Assembly (NCBI RefSeq): GCF_002101395.1 | Contig: NZ_CP019706.1 | Span: 2,542,001-2,606,000, forward strand | Source of the DNA: Pantoea alhagi | GTDB lineage: Bacteria; Pseudomonadota; Gammaproteobacteria; Enterobacterales; Enterobacteriaceae | Reading direction: 5' to 3' | Length of the DNA: 64,000 bases | Shown here: positions 52,313 through 60,761 of the stretch, one piece after another | How the letters are laid out: each line of letters starts with the position of its first letter | How positions within the stretch are numbered: the stretch's first letter is position 1 | Notes under the pieces: generated by a model | What the model saw: the letters and a program-made list of their open reading frames with translations, nothing else | The model's database searches: none | What the model was told of the DNA's origin: nothing | Position numbers and translations under genes: made by a program

Positions 52313-52747
52313 ATGGCCCAGATTAGCCGTTCTGCACTCGTGCCTTACAGTGCTGAACAAATGTACCAGTTAGTTAACGATGTCGATGCCTATCCGGAAT
52401 TTTTGCCTGGTTGTTCGGGAAGCCGTGTGCTGTCCGCTTCCGAACAGGAGATGACGGCGTCGGTAGATGTTTCTAAAGCTGGTATCAGCAAAACGTTCGT
52501 GACGCATAATATGCTCACCAGTAATCAAAGCATCCGCATGCAGCTGGTGGATGGTCCGTTCCGTAAGCTAACCGGCGGCTGGACTTTTACCTCACTGGGT
52601 GACGATGCCTGTAAAGTTGAGCTCAATCTGGAGTTCGAATTTACTAACATGCTGGTTGAGCTGGCGTTTGGCCGTATCTTTAAAGAGCTGGCAAACAGTA
52701 TGGTTCAGGCCTTTACCCAGCGTGCAAAAGAGGTTTACCGTGCCTGA
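52313..52747 (+). CDS. ratA: ribosome association toxin RatA (START/polyketide cyclase fold)
   Basis: This is a 144-residue START-like protein. I chose the ATG at 52313 (MAQISRSALVPYSAEQMYQL) with AGGAAACGAT upstream; ATG 52283 adds ten unrelated residues. It contains the conserved FLPGCSGSRVLS, TASVDVSKAGISKTFVT and FGRIFKELANSMVQAFTQRA. In E. coli RatA has been reported to block 70S assembly, but a lipid-binding or ubiquinone role (COQ10-like) is also proposed. It overlaps ratB by 8 bp. Confidence 0.92.
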   Translation: MAQISRSALVPYSAEQMYQLVNDVDAYPEFLPGCSGSRVLSASEQEMTASVDVSKAGISKTFVTHNMLTSNQSIRMQLVDGPFRKLTGGWTFTSLGDDACKVELNLEFEFTNMLVELAFGRIFKELANSMVQAFTQRAKEVYRA

Positions 52748-53027
52748 GATCACTGTTGAGGTAGTCTATGCGCTGCCGGAAAAACAGTATGTGCGCCAGG
52801 TAACGCTGGTGGAAGGCAGCAGCGTTGAACAGGCGATCCGCGCGTCCGGCTTACTGGAGCTGCGTCATGATATTGACCTGACGCAGAATAAAATCGGCAT
52901 CTATAGCCGCCCAGTAAAATTGCAGGACGAGGTTAGCGATGGCGATCGCGTGGAAATTTATCGTCCGCTTATCGCCGATCCGAAAGAGCTGCGACGGCAG
53001 CGTGCTGAACGTTCGGCAAAAAAATAA
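52740..53027 (+). CDS. ratB: RatB, ubiquitin-like (RnfH) family protein
   Basis: This 95-residue protein starts at GTG 52740 and aligns throughout with E. coli RatB (YfjF): VPEITVEVVYALPEKQYVRQ, then IRASGLLELRHDIDLTQNK, GIYSRPVKLQDEVSDGDRVEIYRPL and ADPKELRRQRAE. It has the RnfH/beta-grasp fold. Function unclear; it is always next to RatA. The gene overlaps ratA by 8 bp and its stop lies in the terminator stem. Confidence 0.9.
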   Translation: MPEITVEVVYALPEKQYVRQVTLVEGSSVEQAIRASGLLELRHDIDLTQNKIGIYSRPVKLQDEVSDGDRVEIYRPLIADPKELRRQRAERSAKK

Positions 53028-53050
53028 AGGCGCTTTCAGCGCCTTTTTTT
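53026..53050 (+). terminator. terminator of ratAB
   Basis: A perfect 9-bp stem (53026-53034 with 53038-53046), 3-base loop, is followed by T residues. It overlaps the ratB stop codon. Confidence 0.9.
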
Positions 53051-53065
53051 ATGCCCGACAACAGG

Positions 53066-53419
53066 TTAGTTGTTAGCGTTGTTGCCGCTCAGGTTCGGTT
53101 TATTATCGATATTGGTCAGAACGCCGCTGCTGTCGAAAGTCAGCGTCAGCGTTTGCTGGGTTACTTTTTCATGGCCAGGCTGCTGGCGGAATACGTAATA
53201 CCAGGTATTGTTGCTGAATGGATCGCTCATCATCGGCGTACCCAGCGTATAGGCAACCTGCTGTTTGTTCATGCCCACGCGCAGCTTGGCAACATCAGTG
53301 GTCGTGAGATAGTTACCCTGATTGATATCAGGACGGTAAACCACGCGCTCCAGAGTGGAACAGCCAGCAGTCATCATGAGAAGTAACACTGCAGCAGCAG
53401 TCAGCGTTTTACAGCGCAT
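53066..53419 (-). CDS. bamE: outer-membrane assembly lipoprotein BamE
   Basis: This 117-residue lipoprotein (E. coli BamE 113) has lipobox MMTAGC (Cys20), then STLERVVYRPDINQGNYLT, VAKLRVGMNKQQVAYTLGTPMM and FRQQPGHEKVTQQTL. It is the SmpA/OmlA-type component of the BAM complex that inserts beta-barrels. It lies convergent with ratAB and downstream of recN on the same strand, separated by 186 bp. Confidence 0.95.
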   Translation of the reverse strand: MRCKTLTAAAVLLLMMTAGCSTLERVVYRPDINQGNYLTTTDVAKLRVGMNKQQVAYTLGTPMMSDPFSNNTWYYVFRQQPGHEKVTQQTLTLTFDSSGVLTNIDNKPNLSGNNANN

Positions 53420-53605
53420 TTATACATTCCTTTTTTAGGCTCAACGCCTTTTAAACAGGCGAGTTTGGTGCCAGCACGGTCTGAACACAGCCTGCGATCA
53501 ATGTGTTTCATTCAGGCGACAAGCTGTCGATGATAATAAACCTGACCGCAGTTGGAAACCTTTACAGAGCAAGCATATGACCGCAGGAATGTAAAAAAGT
53601 GCATA

Positions 53606-55267
53606 TCAGGCCGCTAAAAGCTCTTTCGCATTCGCCAGCGTATTCCGCGTCACTTCACTACCGCCCAGCAAACGCGCCAGTTCCTGCAGGCGTGCACGCT
53701 TATCCAGCGGCTGCATATGGGTTTCAGTCATCGCGCCGTCAGTCTCTTTGCTGACAAAGAAATGATGATGACCACAACCCGCCACCTGCGGCAGGTGCGT
53801 GACGCACATGACCTGCGTTGATTCGCCTAGCTGACGCAACAGCTTGCCAACCACTGCTGCCGTCGGCCCGCTGATACCCACATCCACTTCATCAAAAATC
53901 AACGCTGGCGTATCCATCTTACGGGCGGTAATGACCTGAATCGCCAGAGCAATACGTGACAGCTCACCACCGGAAGCCACTTTAGCCAACGGCTGTAATG
54001 GCTGCCCCGGGTTGGTGCTGACTCGGAAATCGATGCGATCCGCGCCTTCAGCGGTCAGTTGCTCAGGGTTGAACTGTACGGCAATGGTAAACTGACCGTG
54101 CGGCATTGAGAGCGCATGCATGCTCTCGGTAATCAGCTGAGTTAACTCCTGTGCGTAATGCACGCGTTGCTCATGCAGCTTCTGTGCGCTGGCAAGTGCC
54201 GCCTGATGATGCTGCGTCACCGCCATGCTCAGCGTTTCCTGATCGCTCTCCTGCTGCGACAGTAGCTGCTCTTCATCCAGCAGCTGCTGATGGAAGGCCG
54301 GTAACGCCTCTGGCGCAACGTGATGCTTACGCGCCAGGCTTATCTGACGTGACAGGCGCTGCTCCAGCTCATACAGCCGGTTGGGATCGAGATCGAGACG
54401 ATCGCAGTAATGACGAAGCTCATCGCTTGCTTCACTAATCTGGATGGAGGCTTCTTCCAGCATGTTCAGCACGCCGCCCAGTTTTTCATCCATCGTGACC
54501 AGTTCGCCCATCATCTGACGTGCGGTATAGAGCAGGCTTTGCAAATTACTGTCGTCGCCATCGGCCAGCAAGTGAAGCGCCTGCTGGCTGGTGGAAAGCA
54601 GCTGACCGCTGTTAGCGAGGCGTTTGTATTCCTCGTCAATTTGTTCGAACTCACCAACGACTGGGGCAAACTCATTCAGCTCTTTTAGCTGATATTGCAG
54701 CAGTTCGCGTCTTGCTTCGCGTTCCTGCATCTGCTGTTGATGTTGCGCCAGTGCGCGGCAGCTCTGGTGCCACTGACGATAGTTGGCCGCCATGCTCTGC
54801 ATCAGCAGCGGCTGATCGGCATAGGCGTCCAGCAGAGATTTTTGATGTTCCGGCTTTAACAGCAGCTGATGCGCATGCTGACCATGAATCTGAATTAGCA
54901 GCTGGCCTAAATCGCGCAGCTGAGAGAGCGGCACTGCGGTGCCATTGATAAAACCACGGGAGCGACCATCGCTGCTGATTACGCGGCGCAGCAGGCACTC
55001 CTGGCCGTCGTCCAGCTGATTTTCTTCCAGCCAACGCAGGGCAGAAGGTGTATCTTTCAGATTAAAGCGGGCGCAGAGATCGGCACGATTAGCGCCCTGG
55101 CGCACCATATCCACTTCAGCACGGCCGCCCAGACAGAGGCCCAGCGCATCGATAGCAATGGATTTACCAGCACCGGTCTCCCCGGTAATCGCGGTCATGC
55201 CACGTTGAAAATCAATTTCCAGCTCGCGAACAATTGCAAAATTACTGATGGTAAGTTGGGCCAGCAT
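53606..55267 (-). CDS. recN: DNA repair ATPase RecN (SMC-like)
   Basis: This 553-residue protein has exactly the length of E. coli RecN. It has Walker A GETGAGKSIAIDALG, a coiled-coil middle with HHVAPEALPAF, and the C-terminal KVASGGELSRIALAIQ signature, ALIFDEVDVGISG Walker B and VMCVTHLPQVAG D-loop. RecN takes part in recombinational repair of double-strand breaks and is SOS-induced. I chose the ATG at 55267 (MLAQLTISNF) with an AGGAAGG ribosome site. Two LexA boxes lie upstream. Confidence 0.97.
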   Translation of the reverse strand: MLAQLTISNFAIVRELEIDFQRGMTAITGETGAGKSIAIDALGLCLGGRAEVDMVRQGANRADLCARFNLKDTPSALRWLEENQLDDGQECLLRRVISSDGRSRGFINGTAVPLSQLRDLGQLLIQIHGQHAHQLLLKPEHQKSLLDAYADQPLLMQSMAANYRQWHQSCRALAQHQQQMQEREARRELLQYQLKELNEFAPVVGEFEQIDEEYKRLANSGQLLSTSQQALHLLADGDDSNLQSLLYTARQMMGELVTMDEKLGGVLNMLEEASIQISEASDELRHYCDRLDLDPNRLYELEQRLSRQISLARKHHVAPEALPAFHQQLLDEEQLLSQQESDQETLSMAVTQHHQAALASAQKLHEQRVHYAQELTQLITESMHALSMPHGQFTIAVQFNPEQLTAEGADRIDFRVSTNPGQPLQPLAKVASGGELSRIALAIQVITARKMDTPALIFDEVDVGISGPTAAVVGKLLRQLGESTQVMCVTHLPQVAGCGHHHFFVSKETDGAMTETHMQPLDKRARLQELARLLGGSEVTRNTLANAKELLAA

Positions 55268-55277
55268 ATGTGCCTTC

Positions 55278-55333
55278 CTGTACATAAACACAGACATGGT
55301 TTTTCGTACAGTATAATCTGGTTTTATATACAG
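55278..55333 (-). promoter_or_regulatory. two LexA (SOS) boxes of recN
   Basis: CTGTACATAAACACAG (55278-55293) and CTGGTTTTATATACAG (55318-55333) both have the CTG-N10-CAG frame of LexA sites. The arrangement matches the recN promoter of E. coli, and recN is among the most strongly SOS-induced genes. Confidence 0.88.
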
Positions 55334-55354
55334 TAAAGCGGCACGTTGCGCTTT

Positions 55355-56233
55355 TTAAAATAATTTTTTCGACCAGCCGAGTTTGGAACTTAGCGTATTG
55401 AAATAGCTGTAATTTTTTGGGTGAATCAGGTTGAGGTGATAGTCGCTGCGGCGTACCAGCACATCTTCGCCCTCCTGGATAGGCAGCGCGATTTGACTGT
55501 CACAGCTGATCTCCAGATCGTTGCGCAGGTCGGAAAAACGCAGGCGAATAGTGCTGCTGCTGTTGATGACCAGCGGGCGAGCAGAAAGGGTATGCGGAAA
55601 CATTGGCACCAGTGCGATGGCATCCAGCGATGGCGTTAAAATTGGGCCGCCAGCCGAAAGAGAGTAGGCGGTAGAGCCGGTAGGCGTAGAGATAATCAGA
55701 CCGTCAGAGCGCTGCGAGAATGCGAAATTCTCATCGATATAAACCTCAAACTCAATCATATGCGCCACTTTGCCCGGATGCAGCACCACCTCATTAATCG
55801 CGGTGCCAATACGCGGCGCGCCTTCGCCACGGCACACGCGCGCTTCCAGCAGAAAACGTTTTTCCGTGATGTATTCGCCGCGCAGCACATCATCCAGCTG
55901 CTGTTGCGCATTATCCGGATCCAGATCGGTGAGAAAGCCCAGATTGCCGCGGTTGATGCCGATAACTTTTATATCGTAACGTGCCAGTACACGTGCCGCG
56001 CCCAGCATATTGCCATCGCCGCCGACCACTACCGCCAGATCGGCGCGTTGACCAATTTCCGCCAGCGAGCCAGTTTGCACATGCTCCAGCGACAGTTCGC
56101 GCGCAATTTGTTGTTCAACAATAACTTCGTAGCCTTTCTCGCTAAGCCAGCGCCAGAGCATTTCGTGAGTGGTCAGGGCGGTAGGATGACGCGGATGTCC
56201 GACGATGCCGATGCACTGGAAATGTTTGTTCAT
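55355..56233 (-). CDS. nadK: NAD kinase
   Basis: This 292-residue kinase (same length as E. coli NadK) starts MNKHFQCIGIVGHPRHPTAL. It has the VVVGGDGNMLGAARVL (GGDG) motif, NRGNLGFLTDLDPD and SPTGSTAYSLSAGGP (here TPTGSTAYS). It phosphorylates NAD to NADP. ATG 56233 matches the E. coli start; longer in-frame starts are not supported. It lies upstream of recN on the same strand and is divergent from grpE. Confidence 0.96.
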   Translation of the reverse strand: MNKHFQCIGIVGHPRHPTALTTHEMLWRWLSEKGYEVIVEQQIARELSLEHVQTGSLAEIGQRADLAVVVGGDGNMLGAARVLARYDIKVIGINRGNLGFLTDLDPDNAQQQLDDVLRGEYITEKRFLLEARVCRGEGAPRIGTAINEVVLHPGKVAHMIEFEVYIDENFAFSQRSDGLIISTPTGSTAYSLSAGGPILTPSLDAIALVPMFPHTLSARPLVINSSSTIRLRFSDLRNDLEISCDSQIALPIQEGEDVLVRRSDYHLNLIHPKNYSYFNTLSSKLGWSKKLF

Positions 56234-56283
56234 TATGCTGGTTTTCCTCATGGGGCAATTCTGCCCTGACATTGTGACTGGTT

Positions 56284-56313
56284 CCCTTGAAACCATTAAT
56301 CTGATCCCCATAA
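56284..56313 (+). promoter_or_regulatory. sigma-32 (heat-shock) promoter of grpE
   Basis: CCCTTGAAA (-35 region, 56284-56292) and CCCCATAA (-10 region, 56306-56313) are separated by 13 bases. Both elements agree with the RpoH consensus. The promoter lies 44 bases before the grpE ATG. Confidence 0.88.
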
Positions 56314-56356
56314 TAAGCGAACCAGCGAGATGAATGTGCAAAACGCGGAGAAATTC

Positions 56357-56950
56357 ATGAGTAGTAAAGATCAGAAAGCACCAAACGAGCAAGTCTCAGA
56401 CGAGATTGAAATGGAACAGCAGCAAAACGAGAGCGTGGAGACGGCAGAGTCTGAAGCAGACGTGGTGGATCCGCGTGATGAACGTATTGCTCAGCTTGAA
56501 GAGCAGCTGGCCGGATTACAGAACGGCGTACGTGATGCTCAGCTGCGTGCGCAGGCAGAGATTGAAAATATCCGCCGCCGTACCGAGCTGGATGTGGAAA
56601 AAGCGCATAAGTTTGCGCTGGAAAAATTCGCTAATGAGCTGCTTCCGGTGATCGATAGCCTGGAACGTGCGCTGGAAGTGGCGGATAAAACCAATCCGGA
56701 ACTGAATGCGATGATCGAAGGTATCGAGCTGACGCTGAAGTCTCTGCTGGCTGCGGTACGTAAATTCGGCGTTGAGGTGGTAGGTGAAACCAATGTGCCG
56801 TTTAATCCCGATGTTCATCAGGCGATGTCGATGATGGAATCGGACGACGTTGCGCCGAACCACGTTATGATGGTGATGCAGCGCGGTTATACCCTGAATG
56901 GTCGTTTGCTGCGCCCGGCGATGGTTGCCGTGGCGAAAGCCAAAGGCTAA
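56357..56950 (+). CDS. grpE: nucleotide exchange factor GrpE
   Basis: This 197-residue protein (same length as E. coli) has a charged N-terminus (SSKDQKAPNEQVSDEIEME), a long coiled coil (residues 40-90) with RAQAEIENIRRRTELDVEKAHKFALEKFANELLPVIDSLERAL in segments, and the C-terminal beta wing with ESDDVAPNHVMMVMQRGYTLNGR. It exchanges ADP for ATP on DnaK. I chose ATG 56357 with GGAG upstream; an earlier in-frame ATG (56330) lacks support. Expressed from a sigma-32 promoter. Confidence 0.96.
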   Translation: MSSKDQKAPNEQVSDEIEMEQQQNESVETAESEADVVDPRDERIAQLEEQLAGLQNGVRDAQLRAQAEIENIRRRTELDVEKAHKFALEKFANELLPVIDSLERALEVADKTNPELNAMIEGIELTLKSLLAAVRKFGVEVVGETNVPFNPDVHQAMSMMESDDVAPNHVMMVMQRGYTLNGRLLRPAMVAVAKAKG

Positions 56951-56988
56951 TTCTGCTCGCGCCGTGGCTCAGTCACGGCGCGGTTGCT

Positions 56989-57666
56989 TCAGGGAAGATG
57001 CGGTGTCCAGTCAATTGGCTTATCGCCCTGCTGCGTCAGAATCTCATTGGTGCGGGAAAAGTGCCTACAGCCAAAAAATCCCCGATGGGCAGAAAGCGGG
57101 GAGGGATGCGGTGCCTTCAGTACATGATGTCGTTGCGTATCAATAATGCTGCCTTTCTTCTGCGCATGTGAGCCCCAGAGTAAAAACACCACGTTTTCAC
57201 GCGTCTCGTTAATAACGGCAATCACCCGATCGGTAAAAGTTTCCCAGCCAAAACGCGCATGGGAATGCGCTTTGCCCGCCTCGACAGTTAAAACCGTATT
57301 CAACAGCAGCACGCCTTGTTTTGCCCAGCTTTCTAAAAAACCATGATTCGGACGCGTAAAGCCGGGAATATCCTGCTCCAGTTCTTTATACATATTCATT
57401 AACGAAGGCGGAACCGCAACGCCAGGCCTGACGCTAAATGCCAGACCGTGCGCCTGGTTAGGACCGTGATAGGGATCCTGCCCTAAAATAACAACTTTTA
57501 CATCGTTCAGTTCGGTCAGACGAAACGCGTTAAACACATCTTCTTTCGGCGGATAAACCGTAACGCCTGCCGCGCGTTCTTGCGCCACCATCTTCAGCGT
57601 TTCAATAAAATAGGGCTGCTCTTTTTCCGTTGCCAGCACATCATGCCAGGTTGTTGCTTTATCCAT
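56989..57666 (-). CDS. ung: uracil-DNA glycosylase
   Basis: This 225-residue UDG (E. coli 229) has the water-activating loop VILGQDPYHGPNQAHGLAFSV with catalytic Asp64, SLMNMYKELEQDIPGF, and the Leu intercalation/His loop APHPSPLSAHRGFFG. It removes uracil from DNA in the first step of base-excision repair. It is convergent with grpE (38-bp gap). Confidence 0.96.
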   Translation of the reverse strand: MDKATTWHDVLATEKEQPYFIETLKMVAQERAAGVTVYPPKEDVFNAFRLTELNDVKVVILGQDPYHGPNQAHGLAFSVRPGVAVPPSLMNMYKELEQDIPGFTRPNHGFLESWAKQGVLLLNTVLTVEAGKAHSHARFGWETFTDRVIAVINETRENVVFLLWGSHAQKKGSIIDTQRHHVLKAPHPSPLSAHRGFFGCRHFSRTNEILTQQGDKPIDWTPHLP

Positions 57667-57770
57667 GACGTTCTTCCTTCTTAAAGTAAAACATCAGAGT
57701 AGCGACTCTGCGCGCATGAGCAACCCCCAAAATAAATTGAGAATTTACAAAAATAATTTATCCGGGAAAG

Positions 57771-57837
57771 TTGATTCAAAACAAAAGTTTAGCTTTATTC
57801 CAATTCTGGCCCCAGGCATTTAATTGATTTGTATCAA
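57771..57837 (+). promoter_or_regulatory. tandem FNR sites upstream of grcA
   Basis: TTGATTTGTATCAA (57824-57837) is a perfect FNR site. A weaker one, TTGATTCAAAACAA (57771-57784), lies 53 bases upstream. The same 53-bp spacing as the two FNR sites of E. coli yfiD (-40.5 and -93.5) suggests the same anaerobic control. Confidence 0.85.
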
Positions 57838-57938
57838 AGTTGGTCAGGCAATGCATTGGTATATAAACAGACGGATGTTTTTTAAACGCAAATCTGACGC
57901 CGTCATGGCGTTGGCGTCATTACGCCTGGGAGGCAAAT

Positions 57939-58322
57939 ATGATTACAGGTATTCAAATTACAAAAACCAATAACAATGCACTGCTTAACTCGTTCTGGCT
58001 GCTGGATGATGAAAAGTCTGAAGCACGTTGCGTCTGTGCAAAAGGCGATTACACCGAAGATCAAATTGTGCCGGTAAGCGATCTCGGACAATTCGAGTAT
58101 CGCGAAGTCCCGCTGGAAATGAAACCGCAGGTACGCGTGGAAGGCGGTCAGCATCTGAACGTTAACGTGCTGCGTCGTGAAACGCTGGAAGATGCGGTTA
58201 AACATCCGGAAAAATATCCGCAGCTGACCATCCGTGTGTCAGGCTATGCCGTGCGTTTTAACTCACTGACCCCCGAACAGCAACGTGATGTAATTACACG
58301 TACTTTTACTGAGAGCCTGTAA
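57939..58322 (+). CDS. grcA: autonomous glycyl radical cofactor
   Basis: This 127-residue protein (same length as E. coli YfiD) has TNNNALLNSFWLLDDEKSEARC and the C-terminal glycyl-radical segment RVSGYAVRFNSLTPEQQRDVITRTF, where Gly in SGYAVRF carries the radical. It replaces the damaged C-terminal part of pyruvate formate-lyase after oxygen exposure. GGGAGG precedes the ATG. FNR sites lie upstream. Confidence 0.96.
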   Translation: MITGIQITKTNNNALLNSFWLLDDEKSEARCVCAKGDYTEDQIVPVSDLGQFEYREVPLEMKPQVRVEGGQHLNVNVLRRETLEDAVKHPEKYPQLTIRVSGYAVRFNSLTPEQQRDVITRTFTESL

Positions 58323-58501
58323 GCTAAAAAGGTTCTGAAGGTTGCAGGCGCGTTGAAAAAAGCAGCGCGCCAGAAAGGGGAAAAGAGATTCAGAAACAAT
58401 AGCCTGTAAACGCTTATCGTTTACCGTCTGACAATCTTTAAGTTTTTTAACGGGTTGGCGTCAAAACTTGCGTACAGGTCCTGATTTCCTCATTCAGCCT
58501 G

Positions 58502-58535
58502 AAAAAAAAACCGCCCATTATTGGCGGTTTTTTGT
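58502..58535 (-). terminator. bidirectional terminator between grcA and srmB
   Basis: A 9-bp stem (58507-58515 with 58523-58531), 7-base loop, has long A and T tracts at both ends. It lies 13 bases beyond the srmB stop. Confidence 0.88.
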
Positions 58536-58547
58536 TGCCCGGTGCAA

Positions 58548-59891
58548 TTATTCAGCACCATCTTTATTCGTATCGCTACCGTTAGCGGCGGCAGGTTTGC
58601 GTCGCTTACCGATATTTTTGCGGTCGCGGTGACGTACTTTAACGCGTGGCTTGTTCTCTTCTTCTTTTTTCTTCTCTTTCTCTTTACGCTTCGCCAGTAC
58701 TTTCTTCGACGGCTTGCCTTTTAATTTCTGGCTGGGCGCGCGCGTAGCGGGGCGCAGCTCATCAATAGTGCGCGCTTTCAGCGGCTCACTGATGTAGCGG
58801 CTGATTTTCTCCAGCAGCAGATAATCGTGCGCTTCGACCAGCGACAGCGCCGTACCTTTACGACCCGCGCGACCGGTGCGACCAATACGGTGCAAATAGA
58901 CATCCGCCGTGCGAGGCAGATCGAAGTTAAACACATGGCTGACATCATCCACATCGATGCCGCGTGCGGCCACATCGGTGGCCACCAGCACATTAACCCG
59001 ACCATCCATCAGACGCTTCAGCGCTTCGTTACGCTTTGCCTGCACCATCTCGCCTTCCAGATAGCTGGTCTGAATACCGGCTTCACGCAGCCAGCCGACC
59101 AGTTCATGCACACGCTCGCGCTTACGCACAAAGACGATAGAGCGGGTGGCTTCCGGCTGTTTCAGCAGATGTACCAGCAATTTGGTCTTATGGGCGACAT
59201 CATCTGCGCGGTAATACCATTGTTGGATCTTTTTACGTTCACGACGTGAAGGATCGGAATCGATTTCCACCGGCTCTTTAAGCAGACGTTCGGCAAAATC
59301 TTTAATGCCGTCGCCTTCCAGCGTGGCAGAAAAGAGCATGGTTTGCTTGCGCCAGCGCGTTTCCGCCGCGATAGTCTCGATGTCCTGCGCAAAACCCATG
59401 TCCAGCATGCGGTCCGCTTCGTCGAGGATCAGGATCTCTACTGCCCGACAGTCGAAGTTTTCTTCTTTGATGTATTGCAGCAGGCGTCCCGTGGTGGCTA
59501 CCACGATATCCTGGTTTTCGCTGAACACTTCAGCGTGGTTCATATAGGCCACGCCGCCGGTAATGGTGGCGATGTCCAGCTGAGTATGCTTAGCCAGCTC
59601 CTGCGCCTGATCGGCAACCTGCATCGCCAGTTCGCGCGTCGGCGTCAGGATTAATACCCGTGGCGGACCAGATTTTTTACGCGGGAAATCCAGCAGATGT
59701 TGCAGCGCAGGCAAAAGATAAGCCGCCGTTTTCCCGGTCCCGGTTGGTGCTGAACCCAACACGTCGCGACCATCCAGCGCAGGGGGAATCGCTTCTGCCT
59801 GAATAGCGGTAGGGCGGGAAAAGCCTTTGTCCTGCAGGGCATCCAGCAGGCTTTCGTCAAGTTCGAGTTCGGAGAATGTGGTTGCGGTCAT
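58548..59891 (-). CDS. srmB: DEAD-box RNA helicase SrmB
   Basis: This 447-residue helicase (E. coli SrmB 444) has the Q motif region GFSRPTAIQAEAIPPALDGRDV, Walker A APTGTGKTAAYLL, DEAD in LILDEADRMLDMGF, SATLEGDGI, and the second RecA domain with VATDVAARGIDVDDVSHVFNFD and HRIGRTGRAGRKG. The C-terminal tail is basic (KKKEEENKPRVKVRHRDRKN), as in SrmB. It assists early assembly of the 50S ribosomal subunit. It is divergent from trmN6. Confidence 0.95.
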   Translation of the reverse strand: MTATTFSELELDESLLDALQDKGFSRPTAIQAEAIPPALDGRDVLGSAPTGTGKTAAYLLPALQHLLDFPRKKSGPPRVLILTPTRELAMQVADQAQELAKHTQLDIATITGGVAYMNHAEVFSENQDIVVATTGRLLQYIKEENFDCRAVEILILDEADRMLDMGFAQDIETIAAETRWRKQTMLFSATLEGDGIKDFAERLLKEPVEIDSDPSRRERKKIQQWYYRADDVAHKTKLLVHLLKQPEATRSIVFVRKRERVHELVGWLREAGIQTSYLEGEMVQAKRNEALKRLMDGRVNVLVATDVAARGIDVDDVSHVFNFDLPRTADVYLHRIGRTGRAGRKGTALSLVEAHDYLLLEKISRYISEPLKARTIDELRPATRAPSQKLKGKPSKKVLAKRKEKEKKKEEENKPRVKVRHRDRKNIGKRRKPAAANGSDTNKDGAE

Positions 59892-60023
59892 GTTCTACCT
59901 CAGTTTGGGGCGCTGATTATAGACAGATTGGCGACGATCTTCATCTGTTTGTCGGCAGTTTATCGCTTTTAACCCTTTCTTATTTCCCCTATGCTGGCAC
60001 CGTTTTTGTCTTTGGTCCTGATT

Positions 60024-60761
60024 ATGTCGCAATCAAAACGCCAGTTACGTGGCAACGGCTTTACTTTTAAACGTTTTTTTATCGCACACGATCGCTGTGC
60101 GATGAAAGTTGGCACCGACAGCATTTTGCTGGGCGCGTGGGCACCGGTGGCGCAGGCTGCGCGTGTTCTGGATATCGGCAGCGGCAGCGGTCTGTTGGCA
60201 TTAATGCTGGCGCAGCGCACCGCCGAAGCGGTAGCGATTGATGCTGTAGAGCTGGATGAAGAGGCGGCAGCGCAGGCAGCCGAAAATGCTGCGCGTTCGC
60301 CCTGGGCGCAGCGTATTCATATCCATCAGGCTGATATTACTGATTGGGCAAAACGTCAGGAACAACGTTATTCGCTGATTGTCAGCAATCCGCCCTATTT
60401 TACGCCGGGGCCAGCCTGTGCTTCATCCGCACGGGATAAGGCGCGCGCCACGCATACCCTGAACCATGAAAGTTTATTGCAGTGCGCGGAAACGCTGATT
60501 GACGAAGAGGGCTTCTTTTGCCTGGTATTGCCGGAAGAAGAGGGCAAGCGGTTCGTCAGCATGGCGCTGGCGCGTGGCTGGCATCTGCGTTTCCGTAATG
60601 ATGTGGCGGAAAACAGCACGCGACTGCCGCATCGCGTGCTGCTGGGGCTTTCGCCGGTTGCGGGAGAGCTGTTACAGGAGCGCATGGTAATTCGCGGGCC
60701 AGACCAGCATTACTCCCCGGCTTTCTGCAGCCTGACGCAGGACTTTTATCTGTTTATGTAA
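60024..60761 (+). CDS. trmN6: tRNA(Val) adenine-37 N6-methyltransferase
   Basis: This 245-residue methyltransferase has the same length as E. coli YfiC/TrmN6: GFTFKRFFIAHDRCAMKVGTDS, the SAM loop VLDIGSGSGLLALMLAQ, and the catalytic NPPYF motif in LIVSNPPYFTPG. It modifies A37 of tRNA1(Val). The ATG at 60024 (MSQSKRQLRGNG) matches the family. The stop overlaps the nadB stop region by 16 bp on the opposite strand. Confidence 0.93.
   Translation: MSQSKRQLRGNGFTFKRFFIAHDRCAMKVGTDSILLGAWAPVAQAARVLDIGSGSGLLALMLAQRTAEAVAIDAVELDEEAAAQAAENAARSPWAQRIHIHQADITDWAKRQEQRYSLIVSNPPYFTPGPACASSARDKARATHTLNHESLLQCAETLIDEEGFFCLVLPEEEGKRFVSMALARGWHLRFRNDVAENSTRLPHRVLLGLSPVAGELLQERMVIRGPDQHYSPAFCSLTQDFYLFM

Noticed and set aside
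60746..60761. 16-bp overlap of trmN6 and nadB stop regions as a sign of misannotation
   Set aside because: Both C-termini agree with the E. coli proteins, so this is a true convergent overlap.
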